64,000 nucleotides of DNA from Chromatiaceae bacterium (GTDB lineage Bacteria > Pseudomonadota > Gammaproteobacteria > Chromatiales > Chromatiaceae), in assembly GCA_024235415.1 (NCBI GenBank), contig JACKML010000004.1:1-64000 (forward strand), given 5' to 3'. Both the position numbers and the translations under genes were made by a program. Under the pieces are notes generated by a model, which was given only the letters and a program-made list of their open reading frames with translations, was not told the DNA's origin and ran no database searches. Each line of letters begins with the position of its first letter. Within the stretch, counting starts at the first letter, position 1. Below, piece after piece: positions 41,894-50,885 of the stretch.

Positions 41894-43728
41894 TGAGACC
41901 CTTCTCCTTTAACCATAGTCTGCGCCTTGTCACGGAGATGATCGACCACCTGCTCGACTTCCTCCGGGGTCAGCGATAGCTCCGGCATATCGGCATCGGC
42001 TTTCCCCGACGCAGCCAGCAGACCCTCCGCCATGCTCAGCAGACGCACCATGATCTCGTTGACATACCGGCTGTCGTTCATCAATGAAGTCGCCATCTGT
42101 GCGGAGATGGCACCGTCGCGGATCAACGAATCGACGACCTTGTGACTGATCCGGTAGCTGTCTGCCATCTCCACTCTAATCGCGTCGAGTGACAGTAATG
42201 AGAAAGTGTCCTGGTCTTCGGCGCGCAGCGCCGCCAGGTCGCGCAGCAGCTCGCCTATGCGCACCCGGAAGCGGTTGTACTCCCTGCGAATCGCGACATT
42301 GGGCGAACGCGTATAACGGACCAGATTCTTGCGCAGGTGTTTGGTCGACTTGATCGCTGCCACGATATCGACGCTCGCCTGCCACAGGCCTTGCATCTTC
42401 TGCGCCTTGTCCTCTGGCATCTTGGCCGCCGACCGGGTATAGAACAGCATGTTCGCGCTGTACAGGTCTTTGATCATCAACTCGTACTGCTGGTCGATGT
42501 CGACCTCGATCACCTCTCCACGTGGCTCGAGGAACTCGCTCAGATCCTTGTCCGAGTTGATGTCGGAGCGCTTCAGGTTGACGCCGTGCGCAATGATCGA
42601 ATACGCGTTGTTGAACAGGTGCTGGGTCTCCCGCCGCAGTGCCGTGAGTGCCACCTCGGGAAACTCCAGAGAGGCGTCATTCAGATACCTCGGCATATCG
42701 TGCGTCTGCCTCTCACCCTTCAGCATGCGCGTAAGCAGGGCCACCAGACGCCCGATCAGCGGAGTGAAGATGATGATGCCGATGCCGTTGAAAAGCGTAT
42801 GAAACACCGCCAGTTTGAGGGTGTAGTCATCAGCCGGTATGCCCACCGCGTGACTGACCGTATCCACCGCACGCATGAACGGATCGATAAGCACCAGGGC
42901 GACCAGGCCGGTGCCCACGTTGAAGATCAGATGTGCGCCTGCGAGACGCTTGCCATCGACCGTCGCGTTCAACGCGCCCAGCACCGCCGTGACGGTGGTG
43001 CCGACATTGGCACCAATCGCCAGTGCCAGGGCATTCTCGTAGGTGATCTGCCCTGCGCCCAGCGCGGTGATGATCAGCACCAGGGTCGCATGACTGGACT
43101 GCATGATCACCGTCGCCAGCGCCCCGAAAAGGCTGTACAGCAACAACCCGGCCACTCCCCCCAGCGCATAGCGCGTCAGATCAAGGTGATCCGCAAAACC
43201 GGCGAACCCCTCCTTCATGTAGTGGATACCGAGAAACAGGAAGCCCAGGCCGGCCAGGATCCAGCCAGCCCCTTTCAGGCCGCGATGCTTCTGGAATATC
43301 AACAGCACGCCGAACACCAGCATCGGCAGCGCATAGGCCGACAGGTTCACCTTCAGGCCGAACCCGGCAACGATCCAGGCACCGGTGGTCGTACCGAGAT
43401 TGGCACCGAATATGATGCCGATACCCTCCGCCAGACCGATCAGGCCTGCACTGAGGAAACTGATGGTGATCACCGAGACCAGGGAGGAAGACTGCATCAC
43501 CGTGGTCGTCAGGATGCCAAATGTCAGGCTCTTCCAGGTCTTGTCCGTGCTGGCGCGCAACAGGCTTTCCAGGGTGCCGCCCGAGAAGGCGCGAAAGCCC
43601 TCCTCCATGCACAACATGCCGAACAGGAAAATCGCGACGCCGGCGGCGATGTCCTTGAAAGTCGGGCTGACCCAGAACCCGTAGGCCAGGGTGAAGAACA
43701 TCACAGGTAGGATCAGCCGCCGGTACAT
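41890..43728 (-). CDS. Na+/phosphate cotransporter with PhoU-like domain
   Basis: 612 residues. Two Na/Pi repeats carry the QSS signatures (VMQSSSLVSVITISFL and VMQSSHATLVLIITAL) plus GANLGTTTGAW and GANVGTTVTAVLG. A C-terminal cytoplasmic PhoU-like helical region (about 350-600) follows. It imports phosphate with sodium across the inner membrane, or may export it; direction cannot be read from sequence. It lies downstream of ppk2 and a small gene on the same strand, forming a phosphate/polyphosphate cluster. Confidence 0.94.
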   Translation of the reverse strand: MYRRLILPVMFFTLAYGFWVSPTFKDIAAGVAIFLFGMLCMEEGFRAFSGGTLESLLRASTDKTWKSLTFGILTTTVMQSSSLVSVITISFLSAGLIGLAEGIGIIFGANLGTTTGAWIVAGFGLKVNLSAYALPMLVFGVLLIFQKHRGLKGAGWILAGLGFLFLGIHYMKEGFAGFADHLDLTRYALGGVAGLLLYSLFGALATVIMQSSHATLVLIITALGAGQITYENALALAIGANVGTTVTAVLGALNATVDGKRLAGAHLIFNVGTGLVALVLIDPFMRAVDTVSHAVGIPADDYTLKLAVFHTLFNGIGIIIFTPLIGRLVALLTRMLKGERQTHDMPRYLNDASLEFPEVALTALRRETQHLFNNAYSIIAHGVNLKRSDINSDKDLSEFLEPRGEVIEVDIDQQYELMIKDLYSANMLFYTRSAAKMPEDKAQKMQGLWQASVDIVAAIKSTKHLRKNLVRYTRSPNVAIRREYNRFRVRIGELLRDLAALRAEDQDTFSLLSLDAIRVEMADSYRISHKVVDSLIRDGAISAQMATSLMNDSRYVNEIMVRLLSMAEGLLAASGKADADMPELSLTPEEVEQVVDHLRDKAQTMVKGEGSQ

Positions 43729-43874
43729 CGCGTCACATGCCGCGGACTGCAGAGATGCAAGACGGGGTACAGGCCGGTCGTCCGCGCATAATCAAAATTT
43801 GCGACCAAACATGGCACTTGCTGAAATCGACCATCCCACGCGCAAGGCGGGATCGCCCGCCCCGGTGTTCATGA

Positions 43875-44111
43875 TCAGTTCGCGCTCTTGTCGTAGAACT
43901 CGGCGTGATGGCGCAACTGCTTCGAAAGATCGGCGACGCGATCAGCAGCGTGTTCGAGCTGCTCCAGCACCGCGGTGCTGATCGCGGCCTCGATCAACAT
44001 CGCCAGCTCGTTGCGCTGCTCTTCATTGATACGCGACCTGGCATCGGTGTCGAGCAGCTCCATGAAGGCGGTAGCGACCTGTTCTGCATGTTTTTCGTAG
44101 TGTTCGCTCAT
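43875..44111 (-). CDS. Small helical protein between ppk2 and Na/Pi cotransporter
   Basis: 78 residues, all-helical and charged: MSEHYEKHAEQVATAFMELL, AMLIEAAISTAVLEQLEHAA. No transmembrane segment and no family recognised. ATG 44111 is favoured because AGGA lies 7 bases upstream; ATG 44114 is adjacent. It starts 33 bases after the ppk2 stop, so it is likely in the ppk2 transcript, and is 146 bases before the Na/Pi gene. It may be a regulatory partner of either, by position only. Confidence 0.75.
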   Translation of the reverse strand: MSEHYEKHAEQVATAFMELLDTDARSRINEEQRNELAMLIEAAISTAVLEQLEHAADRVADLSKQLRHHAEFYDKSAN

Positions 44112-44143
44112 CATTTGTTCCTGAAGTGATGCTGTCGCGGCGT

Positions 44144-45064
44144 TCAACCCAGCTGGGTGTGCTCGCCATCCTCATAGATATCCGCGGCCGAGCCGACGAT
44201 CAGCGGGTCGGGCGCACAGGCGATCTTTTCGTCCTTGTTAGCATAGGGGATCGTATGCAGCAGGTGACGGATCGCGTTGATGCGCGCGCGTTTCTTGTCA
44301 TCGGATTTGATCACAGTCCACGGCGCATCGGCGGTATCGGTATGGAAGAACATCGCCTCCTTTGCCTTGGTGTAATCGTCCCATTTGTCCAGCGAGGCCA
44401 GATCGATAGGGCTCAGCTTCCACTGTTTGAGCGGATCGTGTTCACGTGATTTGAAACGTCGCAGCTGTTCACCGCGGCTGACGGAGAACCAGAGTTTGAA
44501 CAGGCGGATCCCGCTGCGCACCAGCATGCGTTCCAGCTCCGGCGTCTGGCGCAGGAACTCGAGGTAGTCGTTGGATGAACAGAAGCCCATCACACGCTCG
44601 ACGCCGGCACGGTTGTACCAGGAACGGTCGAACAGCACGATCTCGCCGGCGCTGGGCAGGTGCTGGATGTAGCGCTGGAAATACCACTGCCCGGCTTCCT
44701 GGGGTGAGGGTTTCTCCAGCGCCACGATGCGTGCGCCACGCGGATTGAGATGCTCCATGGTGCGCTTGATCGTCCCACCTTTGCCGGCGGCGTCCCGGCC
44801 CTCGAACAGGATCAGAATCCGCTCGCCGGTATCGCGCACCCAGCTCTGCAGCTTCAGCAGCTCGATCTGCAGCTCGAACTTGAAGGCCTCGTAATCGGCC
44901 CGCCCCAGCTTGGTACTGTAGGGATAGATGTTCTTGCGGAAGAGTTCGCGCCGTGCGTGTTTGTCCAGCTTGCTGAGGTCGCCGTCGAATACCTGCCCCG
45001 CCGGCAGCTTTTCGACAGACTCCGAATCGTTCGCACTCTGTATCTTGGCTACTTTTTCATCCAT
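44144..45064 (-). CDS. ppk2: Polyphosphate kinase 2 (PPK2)
   Basis: 306 residues. Walker A EGRDAAGKGGT (about 88-98), Walker B region IVLFDRSWYNRAGVERVMG, and the lid REHDPLKQWKLSPIDL define class I PPK2. These enzymes use polyphosphate to phosphorylate ADP or GDP, linking polyP stores to nucleotide pools. The N-terminal 40 residues are a variable extension. Upstream in a possible operon with the small protein and the Na/Pi cotransporter. Nucleotide preference (ADP or GDP) cannot be read here. Confidence 0.95.
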   Translation of the reverse strand: MDEKVAKIQSANDSESVEKLPAGQVFDGDLSKLDKHARRELFRKNIYPYSTKLGRADYEAFKFELQIELLKLQSWVRDTGERILILFEGRDAAGKGGTIKRTMEHLNPRGARIVALEKPSPQEAGQWYFQRYIQHLPSAGEIVLFDRSWYNRAGVERVMGFCSSNDYLEFLRQTPELERMLVRSGIRLFKLWFSVSRGEQLRRFKSREHDPLKQWKLSPIDLASLDKWDDYTKAKEAMFFHTDTADAPWTVIKSDDKKRARINAIRHLLHTIPYANKDEKIACAPDPLIVGSAADIYEDGEHTQLG

Positions 45065-45170
45065 CGCTCTTCCCCGGTGACGTCAACCAAACGGACATTT
45101 TGCGCCCGGATGGGCGTACTTGGGTTGACAGGTATCAAACGGCGACAGATCGGAAAACTGAAGGGCAACC

Positions 45171-47432
45171 CTATCGTCCGGGCCGGAACAGGCCACCGAG
45201 GCCCATATCCTCGAGCGCGCCTTCCATGAACCGACGCACCTGCTGGGCATCTTCCATACGCAGGGCCGCGTGCACCAAATGCCGTGCGCGTGACACACTG
45301 AAACTGCGCACCACCCATTTGACCTTCATCAGGCTGCCTGCACTCATACTCAGGCTGTCGACGCCCAGGCCCATCAGCAGTACGGTCGCCAGCGGGTTGC
45401 CGGCCAGTTCACCGCATACGCCAACGGGGCGGTGGAATGTGCGCGCCCCACGCACCACCTGTTCCAGTGCACGCAGCACCGCCGGGTGGAGATCATCGTA
45501 AAGATCGGCGACCCGCGAATTGTTGCGGTCGACTGCCAGCAGGTATTGGGTAAGGTCGTTGGTGCCGACAGAGACAAAATCGACCCGCCTCGCCAGCTCC
45601 TCGATCATGTAGACCGCGGAAGGCACCTCGATCATCACCCCGATATTCGGCATGGATACTGCGTAACCCTCCTCCAGCAGTTCATCGTGGGCGCGCTTGA
45701 TCAGCATCTTCAGCTCGTCCACCTCGGCGACACCGCTGATCATCGGAAGCATGATCTGCAGGTTGTCGAGATCCACCGCGGCACGCAGCATCGCGCGCAC
45801 CTGTGTGAGGAAGATCTCCGGGTGTGCCAGAGAGATGCGCACACCACGCCAGCCGAGGAACGGATTCTGCTCGGCGATCGGGAAATACGGCAGAGGCTTG
45901 TCGCCGCCGATATCGAGCGTGCGCAGAATCACGGGCCGCGGCGAGAAGGCCTCCAGCACACGCCGATAGTTCATCACCTGCACGGACTCGGCCGGAAAGC
46001 GGTCGCGCACCATGAACGGCAGCTCGGTGCGATACAACCCTATGCCCGCGCAGTCTTCATGATTGGTGCTTCCGGTCTCGTTGATCAGGCCGGTATTGAG
46101 ATGCAGTGGAAAGGCGACGCCATCGGTCGACTCCGCCGGCAGACCGCGAACACTCTCCGCCTCGGCGGTCAGTTCCCGTTCCTCCTCGGCCAGACGCTCG
46201 TACTCGCTGCGAACAGATGGCGTGGGAGATGGATACACGCGCCCGCGGTAGCCGTCGATGATCAGCTCGCGGTTCTCCATGCGGCTGACGGGCAGATCAG
46301 TGACACCCATCACCGCCGGCACACCCATTGCGCGCGCCAGGATGGCGACATGCGACGAGCTCGAACCGGTCGAAGAGACGACACCCACAAGGCATTGCGG
46401 CGGCACCTCGGCAAGCTGCACCGCGCTTACCTCTTCACCGACCAGAATGGTATCGGACGGGTAGTCGATCTCTCCCTGGTTGTCGCTCTGCAGGTGGGTG
46501 AGGATACGACGACCAAGATCGCGGATGTCCGACGCGCGCTCGCGCAGATAGACATCCTCCATACCCTCGAACACCTGCGCATGCACGTCAATGCTCTGGC
46601 GCAATGCACCCGGCGCCCACTGGCCCTGCCGGATCAGGTCGACCGTCTCGGTTACCAGACTGTCACCGCCGAGCATCAGCAGCAGCGCATCGAACAACGC
46701 ATTGTCCTCGGCCGGAATCTCGCCGCTGAGACGCTGCTTAAGCGCGCGCAGGTCATCTTCCACCGCTGCCACCGCCGCGCGAAACGACTCGCACTCGGCC
46801 TCGACATCTTCGGCGGCACGGTCCGGAACCGCGTCCAGGTCGGCCAGTCGATAGGCGACCACGCCGTGACCGATGGAAACCCCGGTGCTGCCCGGCCTTC
46901 CCTCCAGGTAACGGGCGACGCGCGACGGTGTGGTCAGGACATCCAGTTCGCCGCTGGCCTGGGCATAGGTGATGGCACCCGCCAGCTGCGCAGCCAGCGT
47001 GAACAGGAACGTCACCTCGTCATCGATGAACGCGCGTTTCGCCTGCTGGCGCACCACCAGTACCCCGAGCACCTTGCGGTTCTGGATGATCGGCACGCCC
47101 AGGAATCCCCGGTACTGGGTCTCACCGGTCTCGGTGATGCGCAGGTAGCGGGGATGTGACGGCGCATCGCTGATGTTGAGCGGCTCGGCACGTTCGGCGA
47201 CCAGGCCGACCAGGCCGCGGCCGAGCGGTAGCGCCACCTTGCCGACGGCCTCCTGACGCAGACCATCGGTAGCGGCGAGGACATGCGCGCGCGCGTCCGG
47301 GTCGGTCAGGTACACCGAACAGACATCACAGTCGATCGCCTGCTTGACCAGGGTCACGATCAGGCTCAATGCCTTCTCCAGATCCGGTGCGGCGTTGACC
47401 TCTTTGACGATACGGTGAAGTGTCTCGAGCAT
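45171..47432 (-). CDS. ptsP: PTS-Ntr phosphoenolpyruvate-protein phosphotransferase PtsP
   Basis: 753 residues. An N-terminal GAF domain (about 15-155) is followed by EI-like domains: the phosphorylated histidine His361 in GSSSSHVAILARAMG and a PEP-binding TIM barrel (EQNPFLGWRGVRISLAHPEIF split region, GVCGELAGNPLATVLLMGLG). PtsP is the first enzyme of the nitrogen PTS, passing phosphate from PEP to NPr and IIA-Ntr, which regulate potassium, nitrogen and envelope functions. It lies downstream of rppH by 78 bases, the same order as in E. coli and Pseudomonas. Confidence 0.97.
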   Translation of the reverse strand: MLETLHRIVKEVNAAPDLEKALSLIVTLVKQAIDCDVCSVYLTDPDARAHVLAATDGLRQEAVGKVALPLGRGLVGLVAERAEPLNISDAPSHPRYLRITETGETQYRGFLGVPIIQNRKVLGVLVVRQQAKRAFIDDEVTFLFTLAAQLAGAITYAQASGELDVLTTPSRVARYLEGRPGSTGVSIGHGVVAYRLADLDAVPDRAAEDVEAECESFRAAVAAVEDDLRALKQRLSGEIPAEDNALFDALLLMLGGDSLVTETVDLIRQGQWAPGALRQSIDVHAQVFEGMEDVYLRERASDIRDLGRRILTHLQSDNQGEIDYPSDTILVGEEVSAVQLAEVPPQCLVGVVSSTGSSSSHVAILARAMGVPAVMGVTDLPVSRMENRELIIDGYRGRVYPSPTPSVRSEYERLAEEERELTAEAESVRGLPAESTDGVAFPLHLNTGLINETGSTNHEDCAGIGLYRTELPFMVRDRFPAESVQVMNYRRVLEAFSPRPVILRTLDIGGDKPLPYFPIAEQNPFLGWRGVRISLAHPEIFLTQVRAMLRAAVDLDNLQIMLPMISGVAEVDELKMLIKRAHDELLEEGYAVSMPNIGVMIEVPSAVYMIEELARRVDFVSVGTNDLTQYLLAVDRNNSRVADLYDDLHPAVLRALEQVVRGARTFHRPVGVCGELAGNPLATVLLMGLGVDSLSMSAGSLMKVKWVVRSFSVSRARHLVHAALRMEDAQQVRRFMEGALEDMGLGGLFRPGR

Positions 47433-47510
47433 GATCCCTATGACCGGGTTGAGTGCGGCACGATGCGCATCCGGGGGTGCGGCGGCGCCTGAGTCAAATC
47501 GCGGCGTTGG

Positions 47511-48035
47511 TCAACGCCGGTTCTGACGAAGATAGTTGTTCTGCGGTCGCGTGGGGATCCCCTCCGGAAACAACAGCGGGGCCAGTTCCTCGAGCGCGCG
47601 CTCGTAGACACGGCGCTTGAAATAGATCACCTCGCGCACGGGTTGCCAGTATTTCACCCAGCGCCAGTTGTCGAATTCGGGCTTCGGACAGGAGTCGAGA
47701 CAGAACTCGCTTTCGCGACAGCGCACGCGCAACAGAAACCAGCGCTGCTTCTGGCCAATACACACCGGATGCGAGTGGCGACGGATGAACCGCTTCGGCA
47801 ACCGATAGCGCAACCAGCGATGCGTCGACCCCAGCAGATCGACATGCTCAGGCAGAAGACCGACCTCTTCCTGCAATTCGCGATACATCGCCTGCTCCGG
47901 TGTCTCGTCGGCCTGTATACCGCCTTGCGGAAACTGCCAGGCATCCTGCCCCACACGACGACCCCAGAAAAGGCGGTTTTCGTCATTGCAGAGAATGATC
48001 CCCACATTTGGCCGGAAACCGTCGGCGTCTATCAC
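47511..48035 (-). CDS. rppH: RNA pyrophosphohydrolase RppH
   Basis: 174 residues, typical of RppH. The Nudix box reads GGIQADE...RELQEEVG (about residues 38-60), preceded by GFRPNVGIILCN and followed by WLRYRLPKRFIR. RppH removes pyrophosphate from 5'-triphosphate mRNA ends and starts RNA decay. ATG 48035 lies just inside the divergent gap with the HAD gene. Forms an operon with ptsP. Confidence 0.97.
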   Translation of the reverse strand: MIDADGFRPNVGIILCNDENRLFWGRRVGQDAWQFPQGGIQADETPEQAMYRELQEEVGLLPEHVDLLGSTHRWLRYRLPKRFIRRHSHPVCIGQKQRWFLLRVRCRESEFCLDSCPKPEFDNWRWVKYWQPVREVIYFKRRVYERALEELAPLLFPEGIPTRPQNNYLRQNRR

Positions 48036-48112
48036 AATTGGAACCGATTTAAGTTTTTACAATGATTGGATTTTTTCACAGCGCGGGGAGGTGCCGCAAG
48101 CGCCTCGACACC

Positions 48113-48147
48113 ATAAGCTATTGCTTATAAAAGAATTACTGTATAGT
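48113..48147 (+). promoter_or_regulatory. Inverted repeat and promoter-like region before the HAD gene
   Basis: ATAAGC-TATT-GCTTAT (48113-48128) is a perfect 6-bp inverted repeat. It overlaps TTGCTT (48121-48126), which with TATAGT (48142-48147) gives a promoter with a short 15-base spacer. This AT-rich patch lies between divergent rppH and the HAD phosphatase gene and is the likely promoter/operator. No regulator is assigned. Confidence 0.4.
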
Positions 48148-48184
48148 CGGCGATCGCGAAAACACGCGGGACACCTGCCCTTCC

Positions 48185-48871
48185 ATGCCCCTCGCCATCT
48201 TCGATCTGGACAATACCCTGCTTGCCGGCGACTCCGACTACCTTTGGGGTCAGTTCCTCGGCGAGATCGGTGTGGTCGACCCCGACAGCTACCAGCGCGA
48301 GAACGATCGCTTTTTTCAGGACTACCGTGAAGGCCGCCTGGACATCATGGCATTCCTGGCGTTTTCGCTGCAGCCGCTGGCACACAATACGCGTGCCGAC
48401 CTTGACGCCTGGCACCAGCGCTTCATGCGCGAAAAAATCGAACCTCTGATCACTGCGCGCGCCACCGCGCTGGTCGAGCAACACCGTGCTGCCGGCGACA
48501 CGCTGATGATCATCACCGCAACCAATGCCTTCGTCACCGCACCGATTGCCCGGCGCCTCGGCATACCGCACCTGATCGCGACCGAACCGGAGCAGCGGGA
48601 TGGGAGCTTCACCGGCCGTGTCGCCGGCACCCCCAGTTTCCGCGAGGGCAAGGTCAGCCGCCTGCAGACCTGGCTGTCACAGCACGACGCATCGCTCGAT
48701 GGGGCCTGGTTCTACAGCGACTCGCATAACGACCTGCCGCTGCTCGAACGCGTCACCCACCCGGTCGCTGTCGATCCGGACCCGGTCCTCGCCGACCATG
48801 CCGCCGCGCACGGCTGGCCTGTCATCAGCCTGCTGGACGAAGACACGCCGATGCAGCATCGCCACCCCTGA
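48185..48871 (+). CDS. HAD-IB phosphatase (SerB/CicA-like)
   Basis: 228 residues. HAD motif I IFDLDNTLL (catalytic Asp about 7 and 9), motif II ITATNAFVTAPIARRLG, and motif III/IV YSDSHNDLPLL are all present. A cap of about 70 residues lies between motifs I and II. This HAD-IB subfamily contains phosphoserine-phosphatase-like and histidinol-phosphatase-like enzymes; the substrate cannot be set by sequence alone. The btuC-like gene begins 10 bases downstream, so the two may be co-transcribed. Confidence 0.93.
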   Translation: MPLAIFDLDNTLLAGDSDYLWGQFLGEIGVVDPDSYQRENDRFFQDYREGRLDIMAFLAFSLQPLAHNTRADLDAWHQRFMREKIEPLITARATALVEQHRAAGDTLMIITATNAFVTAPIARRLGIPHLIATEPEQRDGSFTGRVAGTPSFREGKVSRLQTWLSQHDASLDGAWFYSDSHNDLPLLERVTHPVAVDPDPVLADHAAAHGWPVISLLDEDTPMQHRHP

Positions 48872-48881
48872 GCGGGTGACG

Positions 48882-49865
48882 GTGTTGAACCTGAATCGTC
48901 GCACCCTGCTGCTGCCGCTGAGCCTGGTATTGGCGGTAGCGAGCCTCGCGCTGGCGCTGCGCCTGGGCAGCAGCGACATCCCGTTGATCGAGGTCTGGGG
49001 ACATGTCGTTGCCGATGACGGCAGTATCAACGACCAGATCATCGACCGGCTGCGCCTGCCGCGGGCGCTGTCGGCGTTCGCAGTCGGCGGACTGCTGGCG
49101 CTGGCCGGCGCGTTGATCCAGGTGCTGCTGCGCAACCCGCTCGGTGATCCCTATGTGCTCGGGGTCTCCGGCGGCGCATCGACTGCAGTCCTGACCGCCA
49201 TGCTGCTGGCCGCACCGGCCGCCTGGTACGCCCCTGCCGCTGCCGCCGGCGCACTGCTGAGCACGCTGCTGGTTTTCGGTCTGGCGCGCAGTGGCGATGA
49301 CTGGCGCAGCGAGCGCCTGCTGCTGACAGGTATCGTGGTCGCCGCCGGCTGGTCGGCGCTGATCAGCTTCGTCCTCAGCATCAGCCCGGCCACTCACCTG
49401 CCAGGGATGCTGTTCTGGCTGATGGGCGATCTGGCAGATGCAGACCGCCCCGGGTTGCCGTTCGCCGTGCTCGGCACCGCACTGCTCTACTGTCTGCTAC
49501 GTGCCCGCGACCTCAACATCGCGACACAGGGGCTGTTGCAGGCGGCCGCGCTGGGCGTGGACACCGGCCGCCTGCGCCTCGAGCTGTACTTCATCAGCGC
49601 CGTGCTGACTGCAGTCGCGGTAACCGCCGCTGGCGCAGTTGGCTTTGTCGGCCTGGTCACACCGCACCTGGTGCGCCGCGCCGGGGGCCGCGATCACCGC
49701 ATTCTGCTGCCCGTCTCGGTGCTACTCGGCGGCAGCCTGCTGGTATTCGCCGACACCCTGGCCCGCACCCTGGTCAGTCCGATGCAACTGCCGGTCGGCG
49801 TATTGACCGCAATGATTGGCGTACCGGTGTTTCTGCTCCTGCTGAGACGGCAGACCCGCCCATGA
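48882..49865 (+). CDS. BtuC/FecCD-type ABC importer permease
   Basis: 327 residues with about ten helices. Family motifs: LRLPRALSAFAVGGLLALAG, LRNPLGDPYVLGVSGGAS and AAGAVGFVGLVTPHLVRR (EAA-type contact with the ATPase). These permeases take up cobalamin, ferric siderophores or heme from a periplasmic binding protein. Start is GTG 48882 (GTG 48876 is the in-frame alternative). The ATPase gene overlaps the stop by four bases. No binding protein, TonB receptor or cobalamin riboswitch lies next to it, so the substrate is uncertain. Confidence 0.92.
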   Translation: MLNLNRRTLLLPLSLVLAVASLALALRLGSSDIPLIEVWGHVVADDGSINDQIIDRLRLPRALSAFAVGGLLALAGALIQVLLRNPLGDPYVLGVSGGASTAVLTAMLLAAPAAWYAPAAAAGALLSTLLVFGLARSGDDWRSERLLLTGIVVAAGWSALISFVLSISPATHLPGMLFWLMGDLADADRPGLPFAVLGTALLYCLLRARDLNIATQGLLQAAALGVDTGRLRLELYFISAVLTAVAVTAAGAVGFVGLVTPHLVRRAGGRDHRILLPVSVLLGGSLLVFADTLARTLVSPMQLPVGVLTAMIGVPVFLLLLRRQTRP

Positions 49866-50635
49866 ACGCGCTGTTGCAGGTACGCCAGCTGTCGGTCGTC
49901 ATCGGCGGGCACCGGGTGTGCGAACGCCTGGATCTCGACATCGAACCGGGGCAGTCCTGGGCCCTGCTGGGACGCAACGGCACCGGCAAGACCACGCTGC
50001 TGCATCACCTCGCCGGGCTGCGCAGCGGGCACACCGGCCGCATCCTGCTGGAAGGCCGGGACATCGCCACGCTGGCACCGCGGGCACGCGCCCGCAAGAT
50101 CGGTGCACTGCTGCAACACAGCAGCCGTGGCTTCGGTGCCAGCGTGCTGGACACAGTGCTCAGCGGGCGCCATCCGCACCTGCCGGCACTGGCCTGGGAA
50201 GGCGCGCAGGACCTGGCGATCGCGCATCACTGCATCGATGCACTGGGACTGCGCGACTTCACCGACCGGTCACTGGAGACCCTGTCTGGCGGCGAATTGC
50301 GCCGGGTCGAGATTGCGCGCCTGCTGGCCCAGCAGACCGGGGTCACCCTGCTCGACGAACCGATGAATCACCTGGACATCGGTCACCAGGCGGCGTCGCT
50401 GCGTGTCCTGCGCGAGGCCTGTGTCACCCCGGGCCGCAGCATGTTGATGGTGCTTCATGACCTCAACCTCGCCTACCACGCCTGTGACCACTGGCTGATC
50501 CTCAACGCCGGCGGCAGCTGGCTGGCCGGGAGACGCGACGACCTCGCTGACCCGCAGCTGCTGGGTACTGCGTTCGGTCACCCGATCGAACGTATCGATG
50601 GCGCTGCCGGTCCGATGTTCCTCGCGCGCCTGTAG
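49862..50635 (+). CDS. ABC transporter ATP-binding protein (BtuD/FecE-type)
   Basis: 257 residues. Walker A GRNGTGKTT (about 38-46), Q-loop ALLQHSS, signature LSGGELRRVEIARLLAQQ, Walker B VTLLDEPMNHLD and switch VLHDLNLAYH. It energises the upstream permease and the ATG overlaps it by four bases (ATGA), so they form one importer. The likely class is cobalamin or iron-chelate import. The gene set is incomplete here, with no periplasmic binding protein. Confidence 0.94.
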   Translation: MNALLQVRQLSVVIGGHRVCERLDLDIEPGQSWALLGRNGTGKTTLLHHLAGLRSGHTGRILLEGRDIATLAPRARARKIGALLQHSSRGFGASVLDTVLSGRHPHLPALAWEGAQDLAIAHHCIDALGLRDFTDRSLETLSGGELRRVEIARLLAQQTGVTLLDEPMNHLDIGHQAASLRVLREACVTPGRSMLMVLHDLNLAYHACDHWLILNAGGSWLAGRRDDLADPQLLGTAFGHPIERIDGAAGPMFLARL

Positions 50636-50652
50636 CGGCGGCACCTGCTAAC

Positions 50653-50883
50653 ATGCCGCGCATGGCCAAGTCCCGCGACCGCACCAACGTCTATATCCTG
50701 CTGCTGGCAATCCTGGTGGCGGCGATCGCCGGCTATTACCTGCCGACCAAACGGCCCGAAACCGGGGCCTCGATGACACCGAAGGAATACATCGAACTGG
50801 TCGAAAAGAAGAAGGCACAGCGTCTCAAGTACGCGGCAGAGGAAAAGGCCGCACAGGATGCCGCCCCGCCGCCCGGGCAATAG
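50653..50883 (+). CDS. Small single-helix membrane protein
   Basis: 76 residues (73 if ATG 50662 is used). One transmembrane helix (YILLLAILVAAIAGYYLP, about 14-31) with a basic N-terminus, then a charged Lys/Glu/Ala helix, ending PPPGQ. The topology suggests an inner-membrane anchor with a short helical tail. No family recognised. It starts 17 bases after the ABC ATPase stop and may be in its transcript; the stop abuts the convergent unknown gene. Confidence 0.7.
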   Translation: MPRMAKSRDRTNVYILLLAILVAAIAGYYLPTKRPETGASMTPKEYIELVEKKKAQRLKYAAEEKAAQDAAPPPGQ

Positions 50884-50885
50884 CC

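Noticed and set aside
48876..49865. Cobalamin riboswitch upstream of the BtuC-like gene
   Set aside because: The permease starts 10 bases after the HAD gene, leaving no room, and no B12-box-like sequence was seen in the 48036-48184 gap.
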